A DNA stretch of 64,000 bases, from positions 1 to 64,000 of the forward strand of contig CAZTIB010000147.1 of assembly GCA_964613615.1 (NCBI GenBank), read 5' to 3'. Positions within the stretch are counted from its first letter, which is position 1; every line of letters begins with the position of its first letter. Origin of the DNA: J054 sp964613615. Lineage in GTDB: Bacteria; Pseudomonadota; Gammaproteobacteria; Steroidobacterales; GCA-2729495. The notes beneath the pieces are model-generated. The model saw only the letters and a program-made list of their open reading frames with translations, did not search any database and was not told where the DNA came from. The translations under genes were made by a program, and so were the position numbers. Shown piece after piece: positions 43,843 through 51,807 of the stretch.

Positions 43843-45876
43843 ATGCGTAACTGGATGGTAGTGATAGTTGCCGGGGGGCTGGGTGCCTGTGGTTCCGGGT
43901 CTGGGCCAAGCCAGGAAGACCTTGGGCGGCTCGGTTTCGACCCCGCCGAGCTGAGCGCCACCGTTTCCCCCGCCGACGATTTCTTTGCCTACGTGAACGC
44001 CGAGTGGCTGGCCCGCAATGAGATCCCCGCTGACCGGTCGAGCTATGGGGTGATGCAGGCCCTCGCGGAGGCAACGGAAGCGCAGTTGCAAAGCATGGTT
44101 CAAAGCCTTGGCGATGACAGTGCAGTAGCCGGCAGCGACGCACAGAAGCTCGGCGATCTTTACGAGGCCTTTCTCGACGAACCCGCCATAGAAGCTGCTG
44201 GCCTGACACCCCTGGAAGACGAACTGGCGCACATCGATGCGCTGGAAGATCACGCGGGGTTAATCCGCTACTTCGGCCATGCCCTGCGAGCCGGGGTGCA
44301 GGTGCCCTTGGACTTCTACATCGATGCCGATGCCACGAATCCCGACCAGCCGCTGGCCTATTTCTGGCAAAGCGGCCTCGGTCTGCCTGACCGCGACTAC
44401 TACCTCGCCGATAACCCCAAGCTCGGGCGCGTGCGCGAGGACTACCGCGCTCACATCTCGCGAATGTTCGGGCTGGCGAACTGGGACGATGGTATCGAGG
44501 CGGCCAGGACCATCTTCGAATTGGAACGCCGCATGGCGGAGCAGCACTGGACACGGGTGCAAAACCGGGACCGGGAACGCATTTACAGCAACCAGTACGA
44601 CCTGGAGCAGGCCGAAGCCCTGGGCCCGGGCTTTGAGTGGCCTGACTTCCTGGCCGCGGGGGGCTTCGGCGAACCCGAGCGTTTCGTCATCGCCCAAACC
44701 GACTACTTCGAAAGCCTGGGTTCGGTAGTGCGCGAAAATTCGTTGGCAGACTGGCGCACCTATCTACGCTTCAAGCTGCTGAAGGCCTACGCGCGCTACC
44801 TGAACGCGGCCATTGCCGAGGAAGATTTCGATTTTCAGCGTCGCACCCTGCGCGGTCAGCAGGAGATGAAGCCGCGCTGGAAACGGGGCATTGCGTTGCT
44901 GAACGTCGCGCTGGGTGAAATGCTCGGCCAACGCTACGTCGCAGAGCATTTTTCGCCGGAGTCGAAAGCCCGCGTAGAAGCCATCGTAGAAGACCTGCGC
45001 AGCGCCTTCGGCCAGGCCATCGACGACCTGGACTGGATGAGCCCCGCGACAAAACAGGCCGCGCGCGACAAGTTGGCCAAGTTCAACTACAAGATCGCTT
45101 ATCCGGACCAGTGGCGCGACTATTCTGCGCTGGAGATCCGCCCGGGTGACCTGGCCGGCAACGTGCGACGTGCGCGTGCTTTCGAGCACAACCGGCAAGT
45201 CGCGAAGCTCGGCAAGCCAGTGGACCGCAGCGAATGGGGCATGTCGCCGCAGACCGTGAACGCCTACTACCGGGCCACGGCAAACGAGATCGTCTTCCCC
45301 GCCGCGATCCTGCAAGCGCCCTTTTTCGACCCGGCCGCCGATGATGCGGTGAACTATGGCGCGATCGGCGCGGTGATCGGCCACGAATTCAGCCACGGCT
45401 TCGACGACCAGGGGCGGAAATTCGACGGCGACGGCCGCCTGCGGGACTGGTGGAGTGAAGCGGATGCAACGGAGTACGGGGCGCGAGCCCGTGTGCTCGT
45501 GGACCAGTACTCAGCTTTCTCCCCGTTGCCCGACACCGCGATCAACGGCGAGCTGACCCTGGGTGAGAACATCGCCGACCTGGCCGGCCTGCAGGTGGCC
45601 TACCGGGCCCACGAGATTTCCCGCGCCGGGCAGCCGGCGCCGATCATCGCGGGATTCACGGCAGAACAACGGCTGTTTATCGGCTATGCGCGCAGCTGGC
45701 GCAGCCAGTACCGCGACGAGCTGCTGCGGGAAATTCTGCTGAGCGATCCACACTCACCGGCGCGTTACCGGGTGATTGGCGCACTGCAGAACGTGCCGGA
45801 GTTCTACCGGGCCTTCGACGTCACCGAGGCTTCGGACATGTATTTGCCGAAGGAAAGCAGGGTCAGCATCTGGTAG
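43843..45876 (+). CDS. M13 (neprilysin/PepO) family metalloendopeptidase lipoprotein
   Basis: The ATG at 43843, with GGAAGA upstream, gives 677 residues. It opens with a lipoprotein signal (lipobox LGAC, cysteine near residue 16). The family N-domain begins DDFFAYVNAEWLA, and NAYYRATANEIVFPAAILQ precedes the zinc site H514-E515-F-S-H518 and E575-NIA-D579. The family's C-terminal Cys-x-x-Trp is replaced by RVSIW, so the usual terminal disulfide is missing. It would degrade peptides in the periplasm or at the surface. Confidence 0.93.
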   Translation: MRNWMVVIVAGGLGACGSGSGPSQEDLGRLGFDPAELSATVSPADDFFAYVNAEWLARNEIPADRSSYGVMQALAEATEAQLQSMVQSLGDDSAVAGSDAQKLGDLYEAFLDEPAIEAAGLTPLEDELAHIDALEDHAGLIRYFGHALRAGVQVPLDFYIDADATNPDQPLAYFWQSGLGLPDRDYYLADNPKLGRVREDYRAHISRMFGLANWDDGIEAARTIFELERRMAEQHWTRVQNRDRERIYSNQYDLEQAEALGPGFEWPDFLAAGGFGEPERFVIAQTDYFESLGSVVRENSLADWRTYLRFKLLKAYARYLNAAIAEEDFDFQRRTLRGQQEMKPRWKRGIALLNVALGEMLGQRYVAEHFSPESKARVEAIVEDLRSAFGQAIDDLDWMSPATKQAARDKLAKFNYKIAYPDQWRDYSALEIRPGDLAGNVRRARAFEHNRQVAKLGKPVDRSEWGMSPQTVNAYYRATANEIVFPAAILQAPFFDPAADDAVNYGAIGAVIGHEFSHGFDDQGRKFDGDGRLRDWWSEADATEYGARARVLVDQYSAFSPLPDTAINGELTLGENIADLAGLQVAYRAHEISRAGQPAPIIAGFTAEQRLFIGYARSWRSQYRDELLREILLSDPHSPARYRVIGALQNVPEFYRAFDVTEASDMYLPKESRVSIW

Positions 45877-46903
45877 ACGCGCAGTCTGCCGTCTCTTCGA
45901 AGAACTCGAGCCACTCGCCATTGGGCCCGCGCACGGTCAGCACGTCAACATCGCCGTAGGGCGGCAACGGCGCGCGACCGCGAGTCTCAGGCCTGAAACC
46001 GCCGGCTGCCAAGCGCTCACCCACAACCAGCAGGTCCTTGACCGGGAAGCGCAGCGTCAGCACGCCGAGGTTCGGCGGCCTGGCGAGATCCGAAAAATCA
46101 CGCCCCGTCAGGCCATCGAACTGAATCAGCTCCACGGAACCATCGTTGCCGCCCGCAGGATGCACGATCACCGTTCGCCGACTGACTTCGGTGACGAGGT
46201 TGTGCGGCAGGCCCAGCACGTTAGGCCCCGGCGTATCGCTCGGCCCGTCGGTCTCCACGTAGATGTCGAAGCCGAGCACGTCGATGTAGAAGCGCAGGCT
46301 CGCGTCAATGTCCGCCACCACCTGCGTGGAGTTGAAACTGCGGCTGAAGCGGCGCAGTTGCGGCCAGCCCTTCAGCGGCGGCGCTTCGCGCTGTATGAGC
46401 GCGAACACGATACCGTCCGGCCCACGGCCCAGCCATTCACGGACCACGAACGGGCCGAAGGTGAAGCGCACCGGGTCGCCAAACCCCTGCCAGTCACGGG
46501 CCTGCAGTTCGGCAAAACGCGCTGCTACGTCGGTGACCCGCACATTCAGGTCAAAGATACCGCCTGTTTCCCAGGTCTGGCCGTTCGACCGCATCTGCAC
46601 CTGGGGCACACCCTGGAAATGCACCAGGCGAATGTAGCCGGTGTCGGTGCCCGGATTACCCAGCAGTACCTCTTGATAGCGGGCCGTGGCCGGCAACTGC
46701 CACAGCGCCAGCCATGCGGCATCGCCCGCGCCGCGCCCGACCACCTCCCAGCCACCGACCTCGACCAGGGTCTGCTCCCAGGCCGCCGTGTCAGCCACGC
46801 TCAGCACGGCCTCGCGCCAACCGCCAATATCTGCGGTGTCGGCGGCAGCCGGCAGCGTACCGAAGACAAATAGCACCAGCATCGCGCGAACCAAATTAGT
46901 CAT
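45863..46903 (-). CDS. Exported two-domain VOC (glyoxalase/bleomycin-resistance fold) protein
   Basis: The ATG at 46903 (MTNLVRAMLVLF) gives 346 residues and a signal peptide ending PAAA-DTA. Two VOC-type domains follow: about 35-165 and about 185-335 (NSTQVVADIDASLRFYIDVLGFDIYVE, ending GPNGEWLEFFE). VOC proteins are nearly always cytosolic, so export is notable. It is the last gene of a five-gene minus operon, overlaps the hydrolase upstream by eight bases, and overlaps the convergent M13 gene by 14 bases at its 3' end. Confidence 0.78.
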   Translation of the reverse strand: MTNLVRAMLVLFVFGTLPAAADTADIGGWREAVLSVADTAAWEQTLVEVGGWEVVGRGAGDAAWLALWQLPATARYQEVLLGNPGTDTGYIRLVHFQGVPQVQMRSNGQTWETGGIFDLNVRVTDVAARFAELQARDWQGFGDPVRFTFGPFVVREWLGRGPDGIVFALIQREAPPLKGWPQLRRFSRSFNSTQVVADIDASLRFYIDVLGFDIYVETDGPSDTPGPNVLGLPHNLVTEVSRRTVIVHPAGGNDGSVELIQFDGLTGRDFSDLARPPNLGVLTLRFPVKDLLVVGERLAAGGFRPETRGRAPLPPYGDVDVLTVRGPNGEWLEFFEETADCASTRC

Positions 46904-47729
46904 CGAGATCGGCCTCCAGGAACTGGCCGACCGCATCCGCCAGCTTCGCCGCGTGCAACTCGAAAATGCCGCGGCTCATGCTGGTGAATTCGTTATAGCT
47001 CGCGGCGGGCAACAACTCGGCGGCCAGCCTGGTGGCCTCTTTCATCGAACCTTCGACATTGAGCACCAGCACTGGCTGGCTCAGCTTCGGCAAGCGGGTC
47101 TCCGGCCTGTAGCTAAACATGGAATGGAAGCCCAGCCAGGCCATGTCGCCCGCGCGCAGTTCTTCGGTGAAATTGATCAGCGCACGCTCCAGTGGGACGC
47201 CGGCGGCGCGGCTGTTCACAGTAAAGCGCCAGCGCCGGCCCAGGCACTGCATATCCTCGCCGGCAAGGGAACCCCGGCCGAGGCCCTGCAGCTGTTTCGC
47301 ACGTTCTTCCTCGTCCAGGAAGGGGTAGGTAATCATCACGACTCTCGCGGCGCGCTTGGGCCGCGCCAGCGCCAGCTCACCGGCCACCGCAGAGCCCGTG
47401 TGAAAACCCAGCGGCGTGTAGCGCGCAAAACCCTGGTCCTGCAGCGCATCGGCCACCGCCGCCGCATGGTCTTCGATGGAGACAGGCTCTGCGAGTTCTG
47501 CGGAACTGCCGTAGCCCATCAGGTCCGGCGCAATGACACTGCAACGCTGCGACAATTCTGCTGCAAAGGCGTCGAAGTAGCGGCCCGAATACGGGATCGG
47601 GTGCAGGCAAACCACGGCCGGGGCATTGCCCTCGGCCGGGCCCGGCCACACGTGCAGGTTCATCTGCCCGAGGCGGGTGTCCGCGTACGCGCGGCGCGGC
47701 GCGGCCGGCTGCAGGGACTCTGTCGTCAC
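46896..47729 (-). CDS. Alpha/beta hydrolase-fold protein lacking the nucleophile serine
   Basis: The 277-residue product has the alpha/beta hydrolase core: VVCLHPIPYSGRYF after strand 3, APDLMGYGSS, and then G108-F-H110-T-G112 at the nucleophile elbow. The position normally held by Ser, Asp or Cys is histidine. A C-terminal acid/His pair is not clear either. Catalysis by the standard triad therefore looks impossible; it may be a lyase, a binding protein or use another mechanism. It lies between two VOC genes in the same operon. Confidence 0.82.
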   Translation of the reverse strand: MTTESLQPAAPRRAYADTRLGQMNLHVWPGPAEGNAPAVVCLHPIPYSGRYFDAFAAELSQRCSVIAPDLMGYGSSAELAEPVSIEDHAAAVADALQDQGFARYTPLGFHTGSAVAGELALARPKRAARVVMITYPFLDEEERAKQLQGLGRGSLAGEDMQCLGRRWRFTVNSRAAGVPLERALINFTEELRAGDMAWLGFHSMFSYRPETRLPKLSQPVLVLNVEGSMKEATRLAAELLPAASYNEFTSMSRGIFELHAAKLADAVGQFLEADLDD

Positions 47730-47738
47730 GATGCCACC

Positions 47739-48209
47739 TCAGCTCGACAAGCGCTGATTGACTTCGATGAAGTAACCGTCGGGATCGAAGAAGCTGCTCG
47801 TAATCATGTGAATCTCGCCACCGCCGGGTTTCGGCACCGAACTTTGTTCCGGCTCCGCGATGAGCTGCACGCCGCTGGCCCGGACCCGCTCGAACACCGC
47901 GCGCGCATCGTCGCTGGCCATCACGAAAGCGATGTCGCCGATACTGAGGCGCTGGCGGTAGGGACCCGGGTCGGGCTCGGGCGGGTCAGTGATCTGCATC
48001 AGCCCGAGCATGCCGATCCACGGGTCGTCTGCCTGCATGATCACGAGGTGGCACTTCGCACCCGCGCTGGCAATGGGCATCACCCGGCCGCTGAGTTCCA
48101 GTTCGCTGTCGTAGTAGACGCTCAGCCCCAGCGCATCACGGTAGAAGGCGACCGAGCGCTCGATGTCGCGAACCACCAGCGTGGTCCGCCTGACGATGGT
48201 GTCTGCCAT
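47739..48209 (-). CDS. VOC family protein
   Basis: The 156-residue product is a VOC-superfamily protein with the N-terminal RRTTLVVRDIERSVAFYRDALGLSVYYD and C-terminal FFDPDGYFIEVNQ halves. These contain the usual metal-ligand positions, including the glutamate of FIEVN. The MDR reductase stop abuts its start directly. The activity could be a lyase, dioxygenase or epimerase; the sequence does not decide it. Confidence 0.88.
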   Translation of the reverse strand: MADTIVRRTTLVVRDIERSVAFYRDALGLSVYYDSELELSGRVMPIASAGAKCHLVIMQADDPWIGMLGLMQITDPPEPDPGPYRQRLSIGDIAFVMASDDARAVFERVRASGVQLIAEPEQSSVPKPGGGEIHMITSSFFDPDGYFIEVNQRLSS

Positions 48210-49232
48210 TCAGTTCTCTCCTTCGTCGTGCACCCGCACGACCTGTTTGCCGGTGTTGGCGCCCGAGTACAGCCCCATCAGCGCCGCGGGCAGTGCTTCG
48301 AAACCGTCGGTAACCTGCTGCACCGGCTGCAAGGTACCAGCCCGAATCCAGTCGGCCATCGCGCGCTCCGCCGCGGCGAAGCCGGCCTCGTGATTGTAGA
48401 CATAGAAGCCGCGCATGCTGGCATCGTGACGCCGCAGTCGCGTGTAATTGGCTGGGCCGCGCGGCTCGTCGAGATTATATTCGGCAATGGATCCGCACAG
48501 CACGATGCGGGCACCGAAGGCGAGATTCTCCAGCGCCGCTTCCAGCACTTCGCCACCCACGTTGTCAAAATACAAATCCACGCCGGCGGGGCAGGCCGCG
48601 CGGATCTGCGCGTCAAGATTCTGCTCGCGGTAGTCCAGCGCGGCATCGCAACCCAGCTCCTTAAGAAACGCACACTTCTCCGGTCCGCCGGCAATGCCCG
48701 CCACCGGCGCGCAACCCAGATTCTTCGCAATTTGCACCACCAGGTGCCCCACGCCACCGGCGGCACCGGACACCAGCACCGGCTGCCCGGCCCGCGGCTC
48801 GCCCACATCCACGAAACCGCAGTAGGCGGAAAAGCCCGTCATGCCCAGGGCACCCAGCGCGAGGTGCGCCGGCAGGTCCGTGGCCGAGTAGTGATAGAAA
48901 CGGTCTGCCGGCTTTGCGGCGGTGACACAGTAGGTCTGCCAGCCCATCTGCCCGTGCACGAGGTTGCCGGCTGCGAAGTCGGGGTGGCGGGAGATGAGCA
49001 CGCGCCCCACACCCCGGCCGTGGATCACGTCGCCGAGGGCGAGCGGCGGTCGCTGGGCCACGGCCTCGCCGGACATGTACATGGCCATGACCGGCGCTAC
49101 CGACAGGTACAGCACCTGGATCAGCATCTCACCGTCCGCCGGCCTCGGCAGCTGGCTTTCACGCAGCGCAAAATCGGCGGCCACCGGCACACCCTGCGGG
49201 CGGGCGGCGACGGTCCACTGGCGATTGATCAC
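48210..49232 (-). CDS. NADP-dependent medium-chain oxidoreductase (CurA/prostaglandin reductase type)
   Basis: The 340-residue product has the zinc-free MDR reductase features: YLSVAPVMAMYM near the N-terminus, GALGMTGFSAYCGF, the Rossmann motif VSGAAGGVGHLVVQIAK, and VDLYFDNVGGEVLEAAL. This subgroup reduces alpha,beta-unsaturated ketones or aldehydes with NADPH. The GTG start overlaps the upstream VOC gene stop by four bases. Confidence 0.9.
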   Translation of the reverse strand: MINRQWTVAARPQGVPVAADFALRESQLPRPADGEMLIQVLYLSVAPVMAMYMSGEAVAQRPPLALGDVIHGRGVGRVLISRHPDFAAGNLVHGQMGWQTYCVTAAKPADRFYHYSATDLPAHLALGALGMTGFSAYCGFVDVGEPRAGQPVLVSGAAGGVGHLVVQIAKNLGCAPVAGIAGGPEKCAFLKELGCDAALDYREQNLDAQIRAACPAGVDLYFDNVGGEVLEAALENLAFGARIVLCGSIAEYNLDEPRGPANYTRLRRHDASMRGFYVYNHEAGFAAAERAMADWIRAGTLQPVQQVTDGFEALPAALMGLYSGANTGKQVVRVHDEGEN

Positions 49233-49705
49233 GCCGGGTCCGCTGCGGCCTGGTCGATCCGGTACATCACCACCAGGTGCCCGTCGCGGTCCACGAAGCC
49301 GATCTCGCGGCCGATGCGTCCATCCTGTGTCTCCAGGCGCTCTTCCGGGTACACATGCAGGCCTTCTGCAGCCAGTGCAGCCAACACCTCGTCGATCGTC
49401 TCGATGTTCAGCACCAGGGCGTTGCGCCGGGGCAGCGCGGGCGCCGGCAAATCGATGCCGCGTATCTCGGTCAATGCGAGGCTGCGCGGCTGGTCGTCGT
49501 TCGCGCTCAGCACCGCAAAACGCAGCGGTGCATGGGACGGAATTTCGAACACCGGGTAGGAATAGGAGTCTTCCTCAGAATCTTTGATGAAGTCCACCCT
49601 GAAGCCGAGGATATCCCGGTACAAACGCAACGACCGTTCCAGGTCGGCGACGACGAGATTCGGCCGCTGCAAGCGCAGCCCCGTATCCGGTGGTGAGTCC
49701 CCCAT
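49229..49705 (-). CDS. VOC family protein, first gene of the operon
   Basis: The ATG at 49705 (MGDSPPDTG), with GAGG six bases upstream, gives 158 residues. It has the VOC beta-alpha-beta pattern: QRPNLVVADLERSLRLYRDILGFRVDF and EIGFVDRDGHLVVMYR. It differs clearly from the other VOC proteins of the operon. Its 3' end is translationally coupled to the MDR reductase. Confidence 0.88.
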   Translation of the reverse strand: MGDSPPDTGLRLQRPNLVVADLERSLRLYRDILGFRVDFIKDSEEDSYSYPVFEIPSHAPLRFAVLSANDDQPRSLALTEIRGIDLPAPALPRRNALVLNIETIDEVLAALAAEGLHVYPEERLETQDGRIGREIGFVDRDGHLVVMYRIDQAAADPA

Positions 49706-49813
49706 GACTTGGCCTCGGTTTTTTTTGGAGCCGCGATGGTAGCACTCGCCCTGCGGACCGCGCCGATTAACCAATGACACGAGGCCTCAGGTCTGCGAAC
49801 CTATGACAGCAGC

Positions 49814-51178
49814 ATGAACGTCGCGAACGCCAGCACCCACGAATATCCCAGGACCGGCTACGCCTGGTATGTGGTGATATTGCTGACCCTGGCCTACATC
49901 CTGTCTTACCTCGACCGCTGGGTGTTGTCGCTGCTGGTGGAACTGATCAAGGCGGACCTCGGCCTGACAGACACCCAGATGGGCCTGCTCCTCGGTCCGG
50001 CCTTCGCCGTCTTCTACGCCGTGATGGGCATTCCACTGGGATGGATGGCGGATCGTTACAGCCGGCGCACGCTGATCGGCATCGGCATCACGCTGTGGTG
50101 CGCAGCCACCGCCGCGGCGGGGCTGGCGCGCAACTTCGCACAGCTCGCCGTCAGCCGCGTGCTCGTCGGCGTGGGCGAGGCAACGCTCAGCCCCTGCGCC
50201 CTGTCGCTGATCACCGACTACTTCGCCCCGGGCCAACGCGGCCGCGCGATCGCCTTTTATACCGGTGCGGTATCCATCGGCTCGGGCATCGCCTATCTGC
50301 TCGGCGGCCAGATCATCCAGTGGGCCGCGCAACAACCCGAACTCAACTTTCCCCTGGTGGGCGAGGTCAAACCGTGGCAGGTGGTATTTTTGCTGGTGGG
50401 TATACCCGGACTGTTGATCGCCGCCGCGATGTTTACGGTGCGGGAACCGCAGCGCACTGGCACGGCCGTTACGGCAGAATTGACTGACAAGCAGGTGGGC
50501 TTTCCCACCGCGTTGCGTTACCTGCGTCGCCGCCTTGGCAGTTTCGGCGGCATTTTCGGCTGCATGTCAGTCGTTACCGTGCTGGCCTATAGCCATGCGT
50601 GGCTGCCCGCCTATTTTTCCCGCACCTGGGACTGGGACATCCCCAAGTTCAGCGTCTATAACGGCGTGGGCCTGCTGATTATCGGGCCCTTGTTCGTTAA
50701 CTTCGGCGGGTGGCTGGCCGACTGGCTGCGCAATCGCGGCCACCCGGACGGGCCGGTGATCGTGCTGATACTCGGCGTGTTCATCATGGTGCCGATGAGC
50801 GTGGCCTTTCCGTTGATGCCCAGCGCCTTGTCGAGCTTCGGTGTCTACCTGCTGACCATCGTCGGCGCGGCCATGGCTACGGCCGCAGCGCCGGCGGCCA
50901 TCGTCAGCATTGCGCCCGGCCAGATCCGCAGCCAGACCATCGCGTTGTTTTACCTGACCATCAGCCTGATCGGCGCCGGCATCGGGCCGCCGGCCGTGGC
51001 TTTCTTCACGGACAAGGTGTTCGGCGACGAGCAGGCCATTCGCTATTCGATGGCGATACTGCCCGTCGTGTTCGGCACGCTGGGCCTGATTCCCGCGTGG
51101 TTCCTGCGCCGCGCCTTTCGTGGCCAGGTCGCCGAGCGGGCAGCGGTGGAAAAGCAGCCGGTTCCGGGTCTGGCCTAG
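49814..51178 (+). CDS. MFS transporter (spinster/organic-anion-like)
   Basis: The 454-residue protein has twelve predicted membrane segments, the N-terminal YLDRWVLSLLVELIK of the family and the loop 2-3 motif GWMADRYSRRTLIGIG. It is divergent from the VOC/MDR operon across about 108 bases, so uptake or export of that pathway's substrate is a reasonable inference. Its stop overlaps the convergent coiled-coil gene by four bases. Confidence 0.9.
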   Translation: MNVANASTHEYPRTGYAWYVVILLTLAYILSYLDRWVLSLLVELIKADLGLTDTQMGLLLGPAFAVFYAVMGIPLGWMADRYSRRTLIGIGITLWCAATAAAGLARNFAQLAVSRVLVGVGEATLSPCALSLITDYFAPGQRGRAIAFYTGAVSIGSGIAYLLGGQIIQWAAQQPELNFPLVGEVKPWQVVFLLVGIPGLLIAAAMFTVREPQRTGTAVTAELTDKQVGFPTALRYLRRRLGSFGGIFGCMSVVTVLAYSHAWLPAYFSRTWDWDIPKFSVYNGVGLLIIGPLFVNFGGWLADWLRNRGHPDGPVIVLILGVFIMVPMSVAFPLMPSALSSFGVYLLTIVGAAMATAAAPAAIVSIAPGQIRSQTIALFYLTISLIGAGIGPPAVAFFTDKVFGDEQAIRYSMAILPVVFGTLGLIPAWFLRRAFRGQVAERAAVEKQPVPGLA

Positions 51179-51792
51179 CGACCGCCCAGCGCGCGAAATG
51201 CATCGCGCACGTCCGACATCGCCGCGCCCATTCCATCTTCGAATTTCTGCCAGCGTTCGCCGGCTTCTACGCCCCCTTCCTTCAGTTCCCGTCGAGCATC
51301 GGCAATCCACCCGCGAAGTTGGCCGCGGGCCTCTTCCAATCCGTCCCGCGCCTCGGCACGGCCAAGGCTGAGCTGCAGCTCTGCCGCCTCCAGTTCGGAC
51401 CGCAGACGGTCACCGGTGCGCACGAACAACTCCGTTTCTTTGGCCGCAAGTTCTTCCAGTTCGTCGCCAAGTTCGTCCGCCAGGTGTTCCGCCGCGTGCA
51501 GCCGCTGGTGCACTTTCTTGCTTTCTGCTTCGAAGGCATCGCGGGTTTCCGCCTTGCCCAGGGCCATCTGTACGCGCAGCTCTTGCAGGGACTGGCGCAG
51601 CTCCTGCGCCGCGGGTTCCAGCTTTCGTTCCAGGGCTTCGGCAGACTCGGACAGGGCAAGGGCAGTGTCCTGCACACGTTTCATGGCCTGTTCGCCCGTG
51701 CCCTCCAGCTGTGACTCCAGGGCCTCGAGACGGTGTTCCCAGCGCTCGGCACGGTTATGCACACGCTCGCGAATTTCTTCCATCTTCGACAT
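51175..51792 (-). CDS. Coiled-coil protein of unknown function
   Basis: The 205-residue product is almost all alpha-helical with heptad-like Leu/Glu/Arg repeats and no signal peptide or membrane segment. It contains two similar segments (VQMALGKAETRDAFEAESK and LQLSLGRAEARDGLEEARG), suggesting internal duplication. The ATG at 51792 is preferred over one six bases earlier because AAGGAG is better spaced. It follows the UbiD-type gene by about 15 bases. The function is unknown. Confidence 0.75.
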   Translation of the reverse strand: MSKMEEIRERVHNRAERWEHRLEALESQLEGTGEQAMKRVQDTALALSESAEALERKLEPAAQELRQSLQELRVQMALGKAETRDAFEAESKKVHQRLHAAEHLADELGDELEELAAKETELFVRTGDRLRSELEAAELQLSLGRAEARDGLEEARGQLRGWIADARRELKEGGVEAGERWQKFEDGMGAAMSDVRDAFRALGGR

Positions 51793-51807
51793 GACCATTG
51801 ACTCCTT

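Noticed and set aside
46686..49559. 957-codon plus-strand frame across the VOC/MDR operon
   Set aside because: It is antisense to four well-supported genes, and its composition (Arg, His, Gln, Gly) is that of a shadow frame.
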